NCBI GenBank assembly: GCA_035289805.1
Contig: DATDWC010000018.1
Coordinates: forward strand, 1 to 5,231
DNA: 5,231 bases
DNA from: DATDWC01 sp035289805
GTDB taxonomy: Bacteria > Patescibacteriota > Gracilibacteria > Peribacterales > Peribacteraceae
Direction of reading: 5' to 3'
Both the position numbers and the translations under genes were made by a program. How positions within the stretch are numbered: position 1 is the first letter of the stretch; each line of letters starts with the position of its first letter. The notes below the pieces were generated by a model, which had not been told where the DNA came from, ran no database searches, and saw only the letters and a list, made by a program, of their open reading frames with translations. Below, one piece after another: positions 1-5,088 of this stretch.

Positions 1-115
1 CGATTCTCGATTGGCTCACATCAAATCCGTAGACCTCATACTTCGTCTTTGCAAAGGCATGCGCGAGCGGCATGCCGACGTAGCCAAGACCGACAATACA
101 AAGTACGGGTTTCAT
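1..115 (-). CDS. Nucleotide-sugar dehydrogenase, N-terminal fragment (cut by window edge)
   Basis: This is the first 38 codons of a minus-strand gene that runs off the left edge; the ATG is at 115-113. The protein begins MKPV and continues CIVGLGYVGMPLAHAF, a Rossmann-fold GxGxxG dinucleotide-binding loop (GLGYVG) followed by helix A. The second beta strand ends in YGFD, whose acidic residue typically binds the NAD ribose, and SQSRI follows. The family is UDP-glucose/GDP-mannose dehydrogenase, which oxidises C6 of a nucleotide sugar to the uronic acid using two NAD+. The GFD...RI pattern recalls the WbpA/TviB branch (UDP-GlcNAc 6-dehydrogenase), but the catalytic Cys and Lys lie outside the window, so the substrate is a guess. 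It follows a second dehydrogenase on the same strand (stop at 205) with an 89-base gap. No Shine-Dalgarno precedes the ATG; a TTGTATACT box lies just upstream. The fold is secure, the substrate is not. Confidence 0.85.
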   Translation of the reverse strand, partial: MKPVLCIVGLGYVGMPLAHAFAKTKYEVYGFDVSQSRI

Positions 116-125
116 TGGTTAGCAG

Positions 126-134
126 AGTATACAA
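126..134 (-). promoter_or_regulatory. Candidate promoter -10 box of the partial dehydrogenase, near-leaderless
   Basis: On the minus strand this reads TTGTATACT, with the hexamer TATACT at 131-126. With standard spacing, transcription would start near 119, only about 4 bases before the ATG at 115. No Shine-Dalgarno lies between. The position 17 bases further upstream, where a -35 box would be expected (154-149), is six G on this strand and belongs to the palindromic repeat, so there is no -35 match. The same nine bases precede the glycosyltransferase start at 1562. Confidence 0.45.
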
Positions 135-147
135 CAAACAACACACA

Positions 148-188
148 TCCCCCCTCTCCCTAGGGGGGAGGGGACGGGGGTGAGGGGA
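148..188. repeat. GC-rich palindromic interspersed repeat (CCCTCTCCC / GGGTGAGGGG type)
   Basis: The block is C-rich at 149-160, then has a TA centre at 161-162, then G-rich at 163-173, followed by GACGGGGGTGAGGGG. The two arms pair imperfectly: CCC (158-160) with GGG (163-165), and CCCCT (151-155) with AGGGG (169-173). This matches a well-known family of intergenic repeats found in many bacterial genomes. Their spurious translation reads like PHPRPLPPRERG, and one frame here gives exactly that string. It lies between the two dehydrogenase genes. It could fold as RNA and act as a weak terminator or processing site for the upstream gene, but no T-run follows the hairpin on either strand. The repeat family is recognised from memory; copy number in this genome cannot be seen here. 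Confidence 0.75.
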
Positions 189-204
189 AACAAACAATGA
201 TGCT

Positions 205-1530
205 CTAATTATTCCCCACCCCCGCATAGTACACATCCTTCATCTCCCGGAGCTTCTTTGGGTCAAATAAATGCCACCCATCGAGAAAACAAGCAGGCTT
301 CTTCATGGAAGTGATCAATTTTTCGATCGGGAGCGATTCGAATTCCGGGTGATTCGTCATGATGATCGTGAGATCCGCAGCTTTAAATCCTTCTTCAATC
401 GAAATAGGATCGACCTTGAGTGAAAGAAGATGATTGTGTGGGACCACAGGGTCAAATCCAATTACTTTGCATCCTGCTTTTTGGAGGGCCTGCACGACGG
501 TCGTTGTCGGTGCATCACGGGCATCGGAAGTCACGGGCTTCCCCTTAAATGCGAACCCAAGAATGAAGACGGTCGATGCGCGCGGCTCTTTGCCTGCAGC
601 GCTTAAGAGTGCAACTGCGCGTTCTGCAACGTGATGCGGCATTTCTGCGTTCATCTGCCTCGCGGATTCTGTGAGTGAGGGATGAAAACCGTACTCTTTT
701 CCTGAGTACATGAGGAGGTAGGGATCCTTCTTCAAGCAAATGCCACCAACTCCAGGGCTTGGCGTTGGGATGCGGTTACGCTTGTAGCCGTTATTCACAT
801 CTGCTGCGAGCCTCGTCATATCCACACCCACCTTCTCTGCGAGTCGCGCCATCTGGTTTGCGTAGGCAAAGTGGAGATCGCGATATGTATTATCAATGAG
901 TTTCCCCATCTCGCCCGCTTCCAGATTTTCGACAGGCACGATGAGCGGGGTCATCGTAGAGAAGAGTGCACTCGCACGCTCAACATCTTTGCCACCCACG
1001 AATCCTCCGATGATCTGCGGGAGCTCTTTTAGCTCTATGAGTGCTTTACCCGAGACCAATCTCTCCGGTGCAAACACAAGATCAAAATCCGCGCCCGCTT
1101 TGAGTCCGCTCTCTTTTTCCAAGATTGGGAGCAGAACCTTACGGGTGGTACCGATTGGAACCGTGGAGCGCATGATCACGAGATCATTCTTCTTCAGCGC
1201 TTTCCCAATTGCTCCGGCTGCGCTCTCCACGTACTTCATCAGAGGCTTCTTACTGTCCTCATCGATTGGCGTACCGACAGCAATGATGTAGATCTCGTGC
1301 TCACCTTTTGGAATGCTTTCTTCGATCGAGAGATTCTTCCCGAGGACTTTCTCCAGGAGTTCCTGAAGTCCGGCCTCCTCAAACGGAGCTTTTCCTTCCT
1401 TCAGACTTGCGAGAATTGCTGGCGAGACATCCACCCCTGTCACCGTGAATCCAAGCTCAGCGAATGTTGCCCCGAGCGGAAGCCCTACAAACCCAAGGCC
1501 GACGATGCAGAGTTTCTGGTGCTTCACCAT
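205..1530 (-). CDS. Nucleotide-sugar 6-dehydrogenase (UDP-ManNAc/UDP-GlcNAc/UDP-glucose dehydrogenase family)
   Basis: Complete 441-residue cytoplasmic enzyme of normal family length. It oxidises the C6 alcohol of a UDP-sugar to the uronic acid with NAD+. The N-terminal Rossmann domain shows CIVGLGFVGLPLG with GLGFVG at residues 11-16 and an acidic end of strand two (GVD, 32-34). AVGTP (84-88) and STVPIGTT (122-129) are conserved family segments. FAPERL (153-158), the helix with K210 and N214 (EMGKLIDNTYRD), and the catalytic Cys265 in GVGGICLKKDPYLL identify the active site; D269 follows the Cys. The C-terminal UDP-binding domain has ILGFAFKG (323-330) and TSDARDAP (334-341). The GG-C-KDPYLL style resembles WecC and archaeal UDP-ManNAc dehydrogenases more than the GFGGSCFPKD of UDP-glucose dehydrogenase, so UDP-ManNAc is my first guess; UDP-GlcNAc or UDP-glucose remain possible. 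No Shine-Dalgarno precedes the ATG. It diverges from the glycosyltransferase at 1562 with a 31-base gap. The stop is TAG. Confidence 0.93.
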   Translation of the reverse strand: MVKHQKLCIVGLGFVGLPLGATFAELGFTVTGVDVSPAILASLKEGKAPFEEAGLQELLEKVLGKNLSIEESIPKGEHEIYIIAVGTPIDEDSKKPLMKYVESAAGAIGKALKKNDLVIMRSTVPIGTTRKVLLPILEKESGLKAGADFDLVFAPERLVSGKALIELKELPQIIGGFVGGKDVERASALFSTMTPLIVPVENLEAGEMGKLIDNTYRDLHFAYANQMARLAEKVGVDMTRLAADVNNGYKRNRIPTPSPGVGGICLKKDPYLLMYSGKEYGFHPSLTESARQMNAEMPHHVAERAVALLSAAGKEPRASTVFILGFAFKGKPVTSDARDAPTTTVVQALQKAGCKVIGFDPVVPHNHLLSLKVDPISIEEGFKAADLTIIMTNHPEFESLPIEKLITSMKKPACFLDGWHLFDPKKLREMKDVYYAGVGNN

Positions 1531-1547
1531 GCGGGGATAGTTTACCT

Positions 1548-1553
1548 TGTATA
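1548..1553 (-). promoter_or_regulatory. Candidate -10 box for the dehydrogenase, overlapping the divergent promoter
   Basis: The minus strand reads TATACA here, inside AAGTATACAAGG, and shares the palindrome GTATAC (1549-1554) with the plus-strand box. The predicted start of transcription is near 1541, leaving an 11-base leader without a Shine-Dalgarno. A second candidate, TAAACT at 1544-1539, would give an almost leaderless message. The case rests mainly on the 31-base gap, which forces a compact promoter. Confidence 0.35.
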
Positions 1554-1555
1554 CT
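1550..1555 (+). promoter_or_regulatory. Candidate -10 box giving a leaderless mRNA for the GT2-GtrA gene
   Basis: TATACT, preceded by TTG and followed by TAACCC and then the ATG at 1562. The hexamer occupies exactly -12 to -7 if the A of the ATG is +1, the textbook spacing for a leaderless transcript. No Shine-Dalgarno sequence is present. The -35 position (1527-1532, CCATGC) is not a match, so recognition would depend on the -10 region and the TG just before it. The same TTGTATACT occurs before the partial dehydrogenase gene. Confidence 0.5.
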
Positions 1556-1561
1556 TAACCC

Positions 1562-2701
1562 ATGCAGCGCGTCCTTGTTGTCGTCCCCACCTATAATGAG
1601 CGCGAGAATATCGAGTCTCTCCTGGAGGAGATTCTTTCGCTGCCCGGCAATCTCCATATATTGGTGATTGACGACGCTTCCCCCGATGGAACCGCGCAAC
1701 TTGTGCAAAATGCGCAGAATCTCTATGGCAGGGATCGCCTTCATTTAATCCTCCGGAGCGGCGGAAAGGCGGGTCGTGGCTCTGCGTGCATGGAGGGATT
1801 CCGCTTTGCGCGTGCGCAGGGCTACGGAACCGCGCTCGAAATGGATGCAGATTTTTCCCACGATCCCAAAGACATTCCGCGGATCTTCGAAAAGTTTCAG
1901 GAGGGTGCGGACGTCGTCATCGCTTCCAAGCACCTCCCAGGGAGCCGCATTATCGGGTGGTCGCTCCGGCGCCACTTCCTGAGTTTTGCAGCAAATCTCT
2001 ATGCGCGCATGGTGCTCCCGCTCCCGATCACCGATTATACGAATGGATTTCGCTGTTATGGACCAAGGGCGCTTGCGCTTCTCCCCGATCTCCCTGTGAG
2101 CGGCAGCGGATTTACGGTCATCCCCCAAACCACGTATCTCCTTGCACGCGCAGGCATGTGCCTGATGGAAGTGCCTGTGACCTTCAAAAATCGCCAGCGC
2201 GGCTCCTCTAACCTCGGCCTCCACGAAATTATCGAGAGCATCTTCGCGCTCCTCTGCATTCGCTCGGAATCGCTCCACCGGCACGTCATTCAGATCCTCA
2301 AATTCGGCATGACCGGCATCGTGAACGCCACGCTTGATCTCCTCCTCTTTGCATTTTTTGTTCAGATCGCTTCATTCCCTATTGTGGCCGCTGGACCCGC
2401 GGTGAGTGTCATCGTACTCACCAATGTGTTCTTCATGAACAAGTACTGGACGTTCCGGAATGGCGAGAAGAAACATCTCTCTCAGGGCGCAAAATTCCTC
2501 ACGGTCTATGCCGTGAGCTTTGTTCTGGTCAATGCCCTCACTTGGGTGCTCGCGGTGCCGCTCAAACTCTGGTACCTCCTCGCCCGCGCGATTGCGATTC
2601 TCATCTGTGCAGTGTGGAATTACCTGTGGCTCCATTTTCATGTATTTACAGGGCAAATAAAGCCGGGAGCCAGTCGAGTGACTGACCCCCATGCTCTTTA
2701 G
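1562..2701 (+). CDS. Polyprenyl-phosphate mannose synthase-like GT2 glycosyltransferase fused to GtrA membrane domain
   Basis: A 379-residue two-domain protein. Residues 1-240 are a GT2 (DPM1-like) GT-A domain: VVPTYNERENI (7-17), VIDDASPDGT (35-44), the metal-binding DAD in EMDADFSHDP (93-102), DYTNGFRCY (158-166), and the acceptor-loop motif RQRGSSN (211-217). The family moves mannose or glucose from GDP- or UDP-sugar to polyprenyl phosphate on the cytoplasmic face. Residues about 244-362 are a GtrA domain with four hydrophobic segments and the signatures LKFGMTGIVNATLDLLLF, NKYWTFRN (293-300) and NYLWLHFHVF (353-362). GtrA proteins are linked to handling or flipping of lipid-linked sugars. 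The same fusion order is known in prokaryotic DPM synthases. The product would feed GT-C enzymes such as the one at 3520-4782. The last 16 or so residues are polar and extend past the final membrane segment. It diverges from the dehydrogenase and converges on the 228-aa gene, with 15 bases between stops. Mannose versus glucose cannot be settled from sequence. Confidence 0.93.
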   Translation: MQRVLVVVPTYNERENIESLLEEILSLPGNLHILVIDDASPDGTAQLVQNAQNLYGRDRLHLILRSGGKAGRGSACMEGFRFARAQGYGTALEMDADFSHDPKDIPRIFEKFQEGADVVIASKHLPGSRIIGWSLRRHFLSFAANLYARMVLPLPITDYTNGFRCYGPRALALLPDLPVSGSGFTVIPQTTYLLARAGMCLMEVPVTFKNRQRGSSNLGLHEIIESIFALLCIRSESLHRHVIQILKFGMTGIVNATLDLLLFAFFVQIASFPIVAAGPAVSVIVLTNVFFMNKYWTFRNGEKKHLSQGAKFLTVYAVSFVLVNALTWVLAVPLKLWYLLARAIAILICAVWNYLWLHFHVFTGQIKPGASRVTDPHAL

Positions 2702-2788
2702 TTATTCGTGGCTGCATTAGTTTGCGCCGATACCAAGTTCAATGTTTGTTAGCAAGGATACATGACGAACGCGGGCGACTGGCTCCCG
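2664..2788. repeat. 13-bp perfect inverted repeat spanning the convergent gene ends
   Basis: CGGGAGCCAGTCG at 2664-2676 is repeated in reverse complement at 2776-2788 with 99 bases between. One arm is in the last codons of the GT2-GtrA gene, the other near the end of the 228-aa gene, in different reading frames. A small hairpin (CAGTC-GAGT-GACTG, 2671-2684) overlaps the left arm. It may be coincidence, a long-range RNA structure, or a trace of rearrangement. Confidence 0.45.
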
Positions 2789-3403
2789 ATTATATAGAGC
2801 CACTTTCCTGCCAGTTATTCCTTCTGGTACCTTGGCCTCCACGACAAATTGATTGTTAACAAATACGCTGATGCGTTGATCGGTGTCAGAAATGACGACG
2901 GCGTAGGATTCGAATCTTTTGAATTCCATATCCTTCGCTGCGAGTTTCTGTGTCTTAAAATCGTCTCCTTTCTGATGTACTTGGACAGAAACTTGTTTTT
3001 CTGTGGGATCAAATCTGATTGCGATCCCATCTTCCATTTCGTGTGACCAACGTTGTCTTTGAGCGCCTGTTGTTCGAAGCATTACAACGAGGGAATCAGG
3101 ATATCGATCCGTCTCGCGTCCTTCGATCCATGACCAATCGAACACGATGGTCATCGGCTTGTTATCGGGAATGGGGTTTTTTGTTACCACTACTCCTCGA
3201 TTCACCAAGGCGATTGTGTTCTTAGTAACGACAGAGGTCGGGCGTAGTCCGTCGTACTTCGGGTCATCCGGTATGAGGAATTTTTCCTTATCCGTTCCCA
3301 CAAATGATTTCCCTATCTCCCATGTGTTGTCTTGCAACAATTGTGCGTGGAGTGGGGCAGAAACGAGAACCAACAGTAGACTGAAAAGGCGGTTCGCGCG
3401 CAT
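2717..3403 (-). CDS. Secreted protein of unknown function, predicted beta-rich (concanavalin A-like fold possible)
   Basis: A 228-residue protein with a clear signal peptide: MRANR, a hydrophobic core (LFSLLLVLVS), then a likely cleavage after A20 (APLHA/QLL). The mature part is rich in alternating hydrophobic and polar strands. These include MTIVFDWSWIEG (84-95), SLVVMLRTTG (104-113), DGIAIRFDP (125-133), VSVQVHQKGD (138-147), SYAVVISDTDQRISVFVNN (166-184) and GRKVALYNREPVARVRHVSL (198-217). That order, ending in a short ligand-like loop and a final strand, recalls LamG or DUF1080-type jelly rolls. I see no catalytic signature, so this is only a fold guess. There are no cysteines. Its GC is about 47% over 2761-3240 by hand count, lower than its neighbours (one sampled line each gave 60-67% in the GT genes). 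It also has a strong Shine-Dalgarno that its neighbours lack, hinting at a separate origin. The start is chosen from that site and the signal peptide. The stop is TAA. Confidence 0.85.
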   Translation of the reverse strand: MRANRLFSLLLVLVSAPLHAQLLQDNTWEIGKSFVGTDKEKFLIPDDPKYDGLRPTSVVTKNTIALVNRGVVVTKNPIPDNKPMTIVFDWSWIEGRETDRYPDSLVVMLRTTGAQRQRWSHEMEDGIAIRFDPTEKQVSVQVHQKGDDFKTQKLAAKDMEFKRFESYAVVISDTDQRISVFVNNQFVVEAKVPEGITGRKVALYNREPVARVRHVSLLTNIELGIGAN

Positions 3404-3409
3404 GGATTT

Positions 3410-3417
3410 CTCCTTTT
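3410..3417 (-). promoter_or_regulatory. Strong Shine-Dalgarno of the 228-aa secreted protein
   Basis: The minus strand reads AAAAGGAG, followed by AAATCC and the ATG at 3403. The 6-base spacing is near optimal and fixes the start codon. It is the only convincing ribosome binding site in the window. Confidence 0.8.
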
Positions 3418-3433
3418 AAGATTGCGCGGTGTC

Positions 3434-3469
3434 AAAAAAACGGCGAGGCAGCAACATGCTGCCAATGCC
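3434..3469 (-). terminator. Intrinsic terminator, possibly an attenuator in the leader of the 228-aa gene
   Basis: On the minus strand GGCAGCA (3463-3457), loop TGT, and TGCTGCC (3453-3447) form a perfect 7-bp stem. An outer GGC/GCC pair (3469-3467 with 3444-3442) extends it across a small internal loop. One G then precedes seven T (3440-3434). This has the shape of a Rho-independent terminator. It lies about 50 bases after the stop of the GT-C gene and would end that operon. It also sits between a candidate promoter (3523-3494) and the next gene's Shine-Dalgarno, so conditional read-through is possible. Confidence 0.7.
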
Positions 3470-3493
3470 ACGATTGTGCCAAAGAGCTCAGGT

Positions 3494-3523
3494 ATCTTAC
3501 AAAATATATGTTAATTTTGTCAA
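3494..3523 (-). promoter_or_regulatory. Candidate sigma-70-like promoter for the 228-aa gene
   Basis: The minus strand has a perfect TTGACA (3523-3518), an 18-base AT-rich spacer, then TAAGAT (3499-3494) preceded by TG. Transcription would begin near 3487, giving a leader of about 84 bases that contains the terminator hairpin. The -35 box overlaps the TGA stop codon of the upstream GT-C gene (3522-3520). The -10 box matches consensus at four of six positions. Confidence 0.45.
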
Positions 3524-4782
3524 TCTCTGATTTGCACTATAGCAGCTATTTCTCCTGCAAATACTACCTTCGATCCTGCAACTTTCCCAAGCTCTTCCTG
3601 TCCTAAGAGGAGGACGTATTTTGTAGCGAACGGCGGAGTCATGTTCTTCCCCACGAGGACTTTGGGTTCCAGATACCAGCGAAGATGGTGGCCTGCGTCT
3701 CCAAGAACGGTGACTGCTTCCTCGCCCTTGAGTACGTCATTGATCTCCGCCGCATGTTCGTTCCAGAATCCCGGCTCTCTGTAGTGATCCTCTGTCCACG
3801 GATTCAGAAACACCGCGCGGGGTCCAAGGAGGAGGAGCGTACAAGCCGTGAGTAAGCCTAAGCAGAGGTTTCTGATGTTCGGTTTCCACTCAGTGATGGT
3901 CATTGCTATTGGTAGGCTGAAGAAAACGAGATGCGTCGTATAGTACGTATGGCCGGGGCCGAGGAGGTATGCCGTGAGGATGGCGGTACCAAGGAGTGCA
4001 TGGAACGGCCAGGGGAGTTTTTTAAGTGCAGGGAGGCTTACGGCAATGATGATGAGGAAGAGCGCGAGGAGCCTCCACCATGTTTCAAAGAGCGTCACGA
4101 AGCGATCGAGCGGTCCCGAAACTCCGTACATGTTTCCACCGTAGAGGAAAATCGTGGCGGCGATGCCGGGATGCGTTGCAACATAGAGTACAAAAGGAAT
4201 GCAGGCGAGGATGATGATCCATGTAACAGTATCCTTCATTACTTTTGTCCGAAGTTCCGCGATTCTTCCCAGAACGAGCGCCGCAGGGAAAAGAATATCC
4301 TGCGTCTTCGTCATCGTGGAGGCGACGATGGCGAAGAAGAGCGCGATGGACCAGCGCATATCTTTGCTTCTGGTTGCACGGAGGTAGAAGAAGAGGGCAG
4401 CGAGCCAGAAGAAGCACTCCTGGATACTGGGGTATGCGAGGCGCGAGAAGAGAATATGACTTGGGAAGAGCGAGGCAACAACCAGGGCGAGGAGCGCACT
4501 ATCCCTCTTCTTCGTGAGTTCCATCGAGAGGAGGTAGATGAGCGGCAGACAGGCAATGCCAAAGAGCGCGGAGACGCTACGGGCAACAATAATTTCCTCG
4601 CCGAAGAGCGTCGTCGCCCCTTTCACGATTCCCATCGCAAGCGGAGTCCATGCGGCGGACGCTGCGAATGCTGCCTGCGCCTCGTCTGTTGCAAAATCCG
4701 GAAACGGCAAATCTGTTATGCGGAGCAGCACGCCAAGCGCCGCAAGGAGGCCGAGGGTGAAGCGATATTCTTGTGCTTTCAT
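3520..4782 (-). CDS. GT-C membrane glycosyltransferase, GT39/ArnT-like (dolichyl/polyprenyl-phosphate-mannose transferase family)
   Basis: A 420-residue integral membrane protein. A short N-terminal helix (about 9-20) is followed by a loop with PDFATDEAQAAF (28-39). Its acidic pair D33-E34 sits where GT-C enzymes place their catalytic or metal-binding DE motif. Further hydrophobic segments lie near 62-88, 95-111, 122-136, 144-155, 163-172, 187-203, 235-250, 260-274, 283-296 and 303-321. SRLAYPSIQE (113-122) resembles the conserved SR...E segment of GT39 and GT83 proteins. The C-terminal 100 residues are soluble and probably extracytoplasmic. The family transfers a sugar from a polyprenyl-phosphate carrier to protein, lipid A or glycan outside the membrane; the acceptor here is unknown. 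At 420 residues it is shorter than many ArnT or PMT enzymes (500 or more). Its ATG overlaps the stop of the 93-aa gene (ATGA, 4782-4779), so the two are probably translationally coupled. The stop is TGA. Confidence 0.87.
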   Translation of the reverse strand: MKAQEYRFTLGLLAALGVLLRITDLPFPDFATDEAQAAFAASAAWTPLAMGIVKGATTLFGEEIIVARSVSALFGIACLPLIYLLSMELTKKRDSALLALVVASLFPSHILFSRLAYPSIQECFFWLAALFFYLRATRSKDMRWSIALFFAIVASTMTKTQDILFPAALVLGRIAELRTKVMKDTVTWIIILACIPFVLYVATHPGIAATIFLYGGNMYGVSGPLDRFVTLFETWWRLLALFLIIIAVSLPALKKLPWPFHALLGTAILTAYLLGPGHTYYTTHLVFFSLPIAMTITEWKPNIRNLCLGLLTACTLLLLGPRAVFLNPWTEDHYREPGFWNEHAAEINDVLKGEEAVTVLGDAGHHLRWYLEPKVLVGKNMTPPFATKYVLLLGQEELGKVAGSKVVFAGEIAAIVQIRD

Positions 4783-5060
4783 TGCTCGCAGGCAGTAAGG
4801 AGTTCCGGCGCATCATTTCTCCCTCTTCCCGTATAGCGGTGTTCAAAGTGGAAGCAGAGGCCGCGTTCATCCCGCGTGACGCTCTGCATATCCACATTGA
4901 CGAGCCAGAGCCCGTCATTCCTCAATTTTTTGAGTACAAGGGGAGAAGCGGCGCGGACATCGGCTTCTAAAAACGGCAGAACCTGCGGAAGACGCATGAG
5001 TGAAGGTGTACTAAGTGCAAGGCTCAAGGCGAGAAGGGAGAGGAGGAGGCGTGCGTTCAT
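4779..5060 (-). CDS. Small secreted or membrane-anchored protein, unknown function (93 aa)
   Basis: A short gene supported by its ATGA overlap with the GT-C gene and by a typical export signal: MNAR followed by the hydrophobic run LLLSLLALSLALS, then TPS. The rest, about 70 residues, is soluble, with two cysteines (C69 and C91), a charged helix-like part (LEADVRAASPLVLKKLRNDG) and an aromatic strand-like part (LWLVNVDMQS, GLCFHFEHRY). I do not recognise the family. No Shine-Dalgarno precedes the ATG at 5060; the upstream 23 bases are AT-rich. It begins 28 bases after the stop of the partial gene on the same strand, so all three may be one operon. The tight coupling suggests a role alongside the glycosyltransferase, as partner or substrate, which is inference only. 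Confidence 0.75.
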   Translation of the reverse strand: MNARLLLSLLALSLALSTPSLMRLPQVLPFLEADVRAASPLVLKKLRNDGLWLVNVDMQSVTRDERGLCFHFEHRYTGRGRNDAPELLTACEQ

Positions 5061-5078
5061 ACAGAGAACTTGTGAAAA

Positions 5079-5084
5079 ATTTTA
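5079..5084 (-). promoter_or_regulatory. Weak candidate -10 box before the 93-aa gene
   Basis: The minus strand reads TAAAAT preceded by TG (GTGTAAAAT). It would start transcription near 5072, giving a 12-base leader without a Shine-Dalgarno. There is no good -35 match 16-18 bases upstream. The TG-hexamer pattern resembles the other candidate boxes, but AT-rich sequence makes chance matches easy. Confidence 0.25.
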
Positions 5085-5088
5085 CACC

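Noticed and set aside
149..173. Repeat hairpin as an intrinsic terminator for the dehydrogenase
   Set aside because: The stem could form, but neither strand has a T-run after it, so termination is not supported.
36..236. 66-aa minus-strand ORF containing PHPRPLPPRERG
   Set aside because: It is the translation of the interspersed repeat and overlaps two real dehydrogenase genes in another frame.
1745..2284. 179-aa minus-strand ORF
   Set aside because: Antisense to the GT2 domain, whose motifs are unambiguous on the plus strand.
3430..3435. Perfect TTGACA on the minus strand just after the terminator
   Set aside because: No -10 hexamer lies 16-18 bases downstream; that position is the Shine-Dalgarno. 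It arises from the end of the T-run.
3931..4836. 301-aa plus-strand ORF rich in Arg and Glu
   Set aside because: It is the antisense shadow of the GT-C gene. Composition is biased and no domain is visible, while the minus strand gives a clear membrane protein with family motifs and a coupled start.
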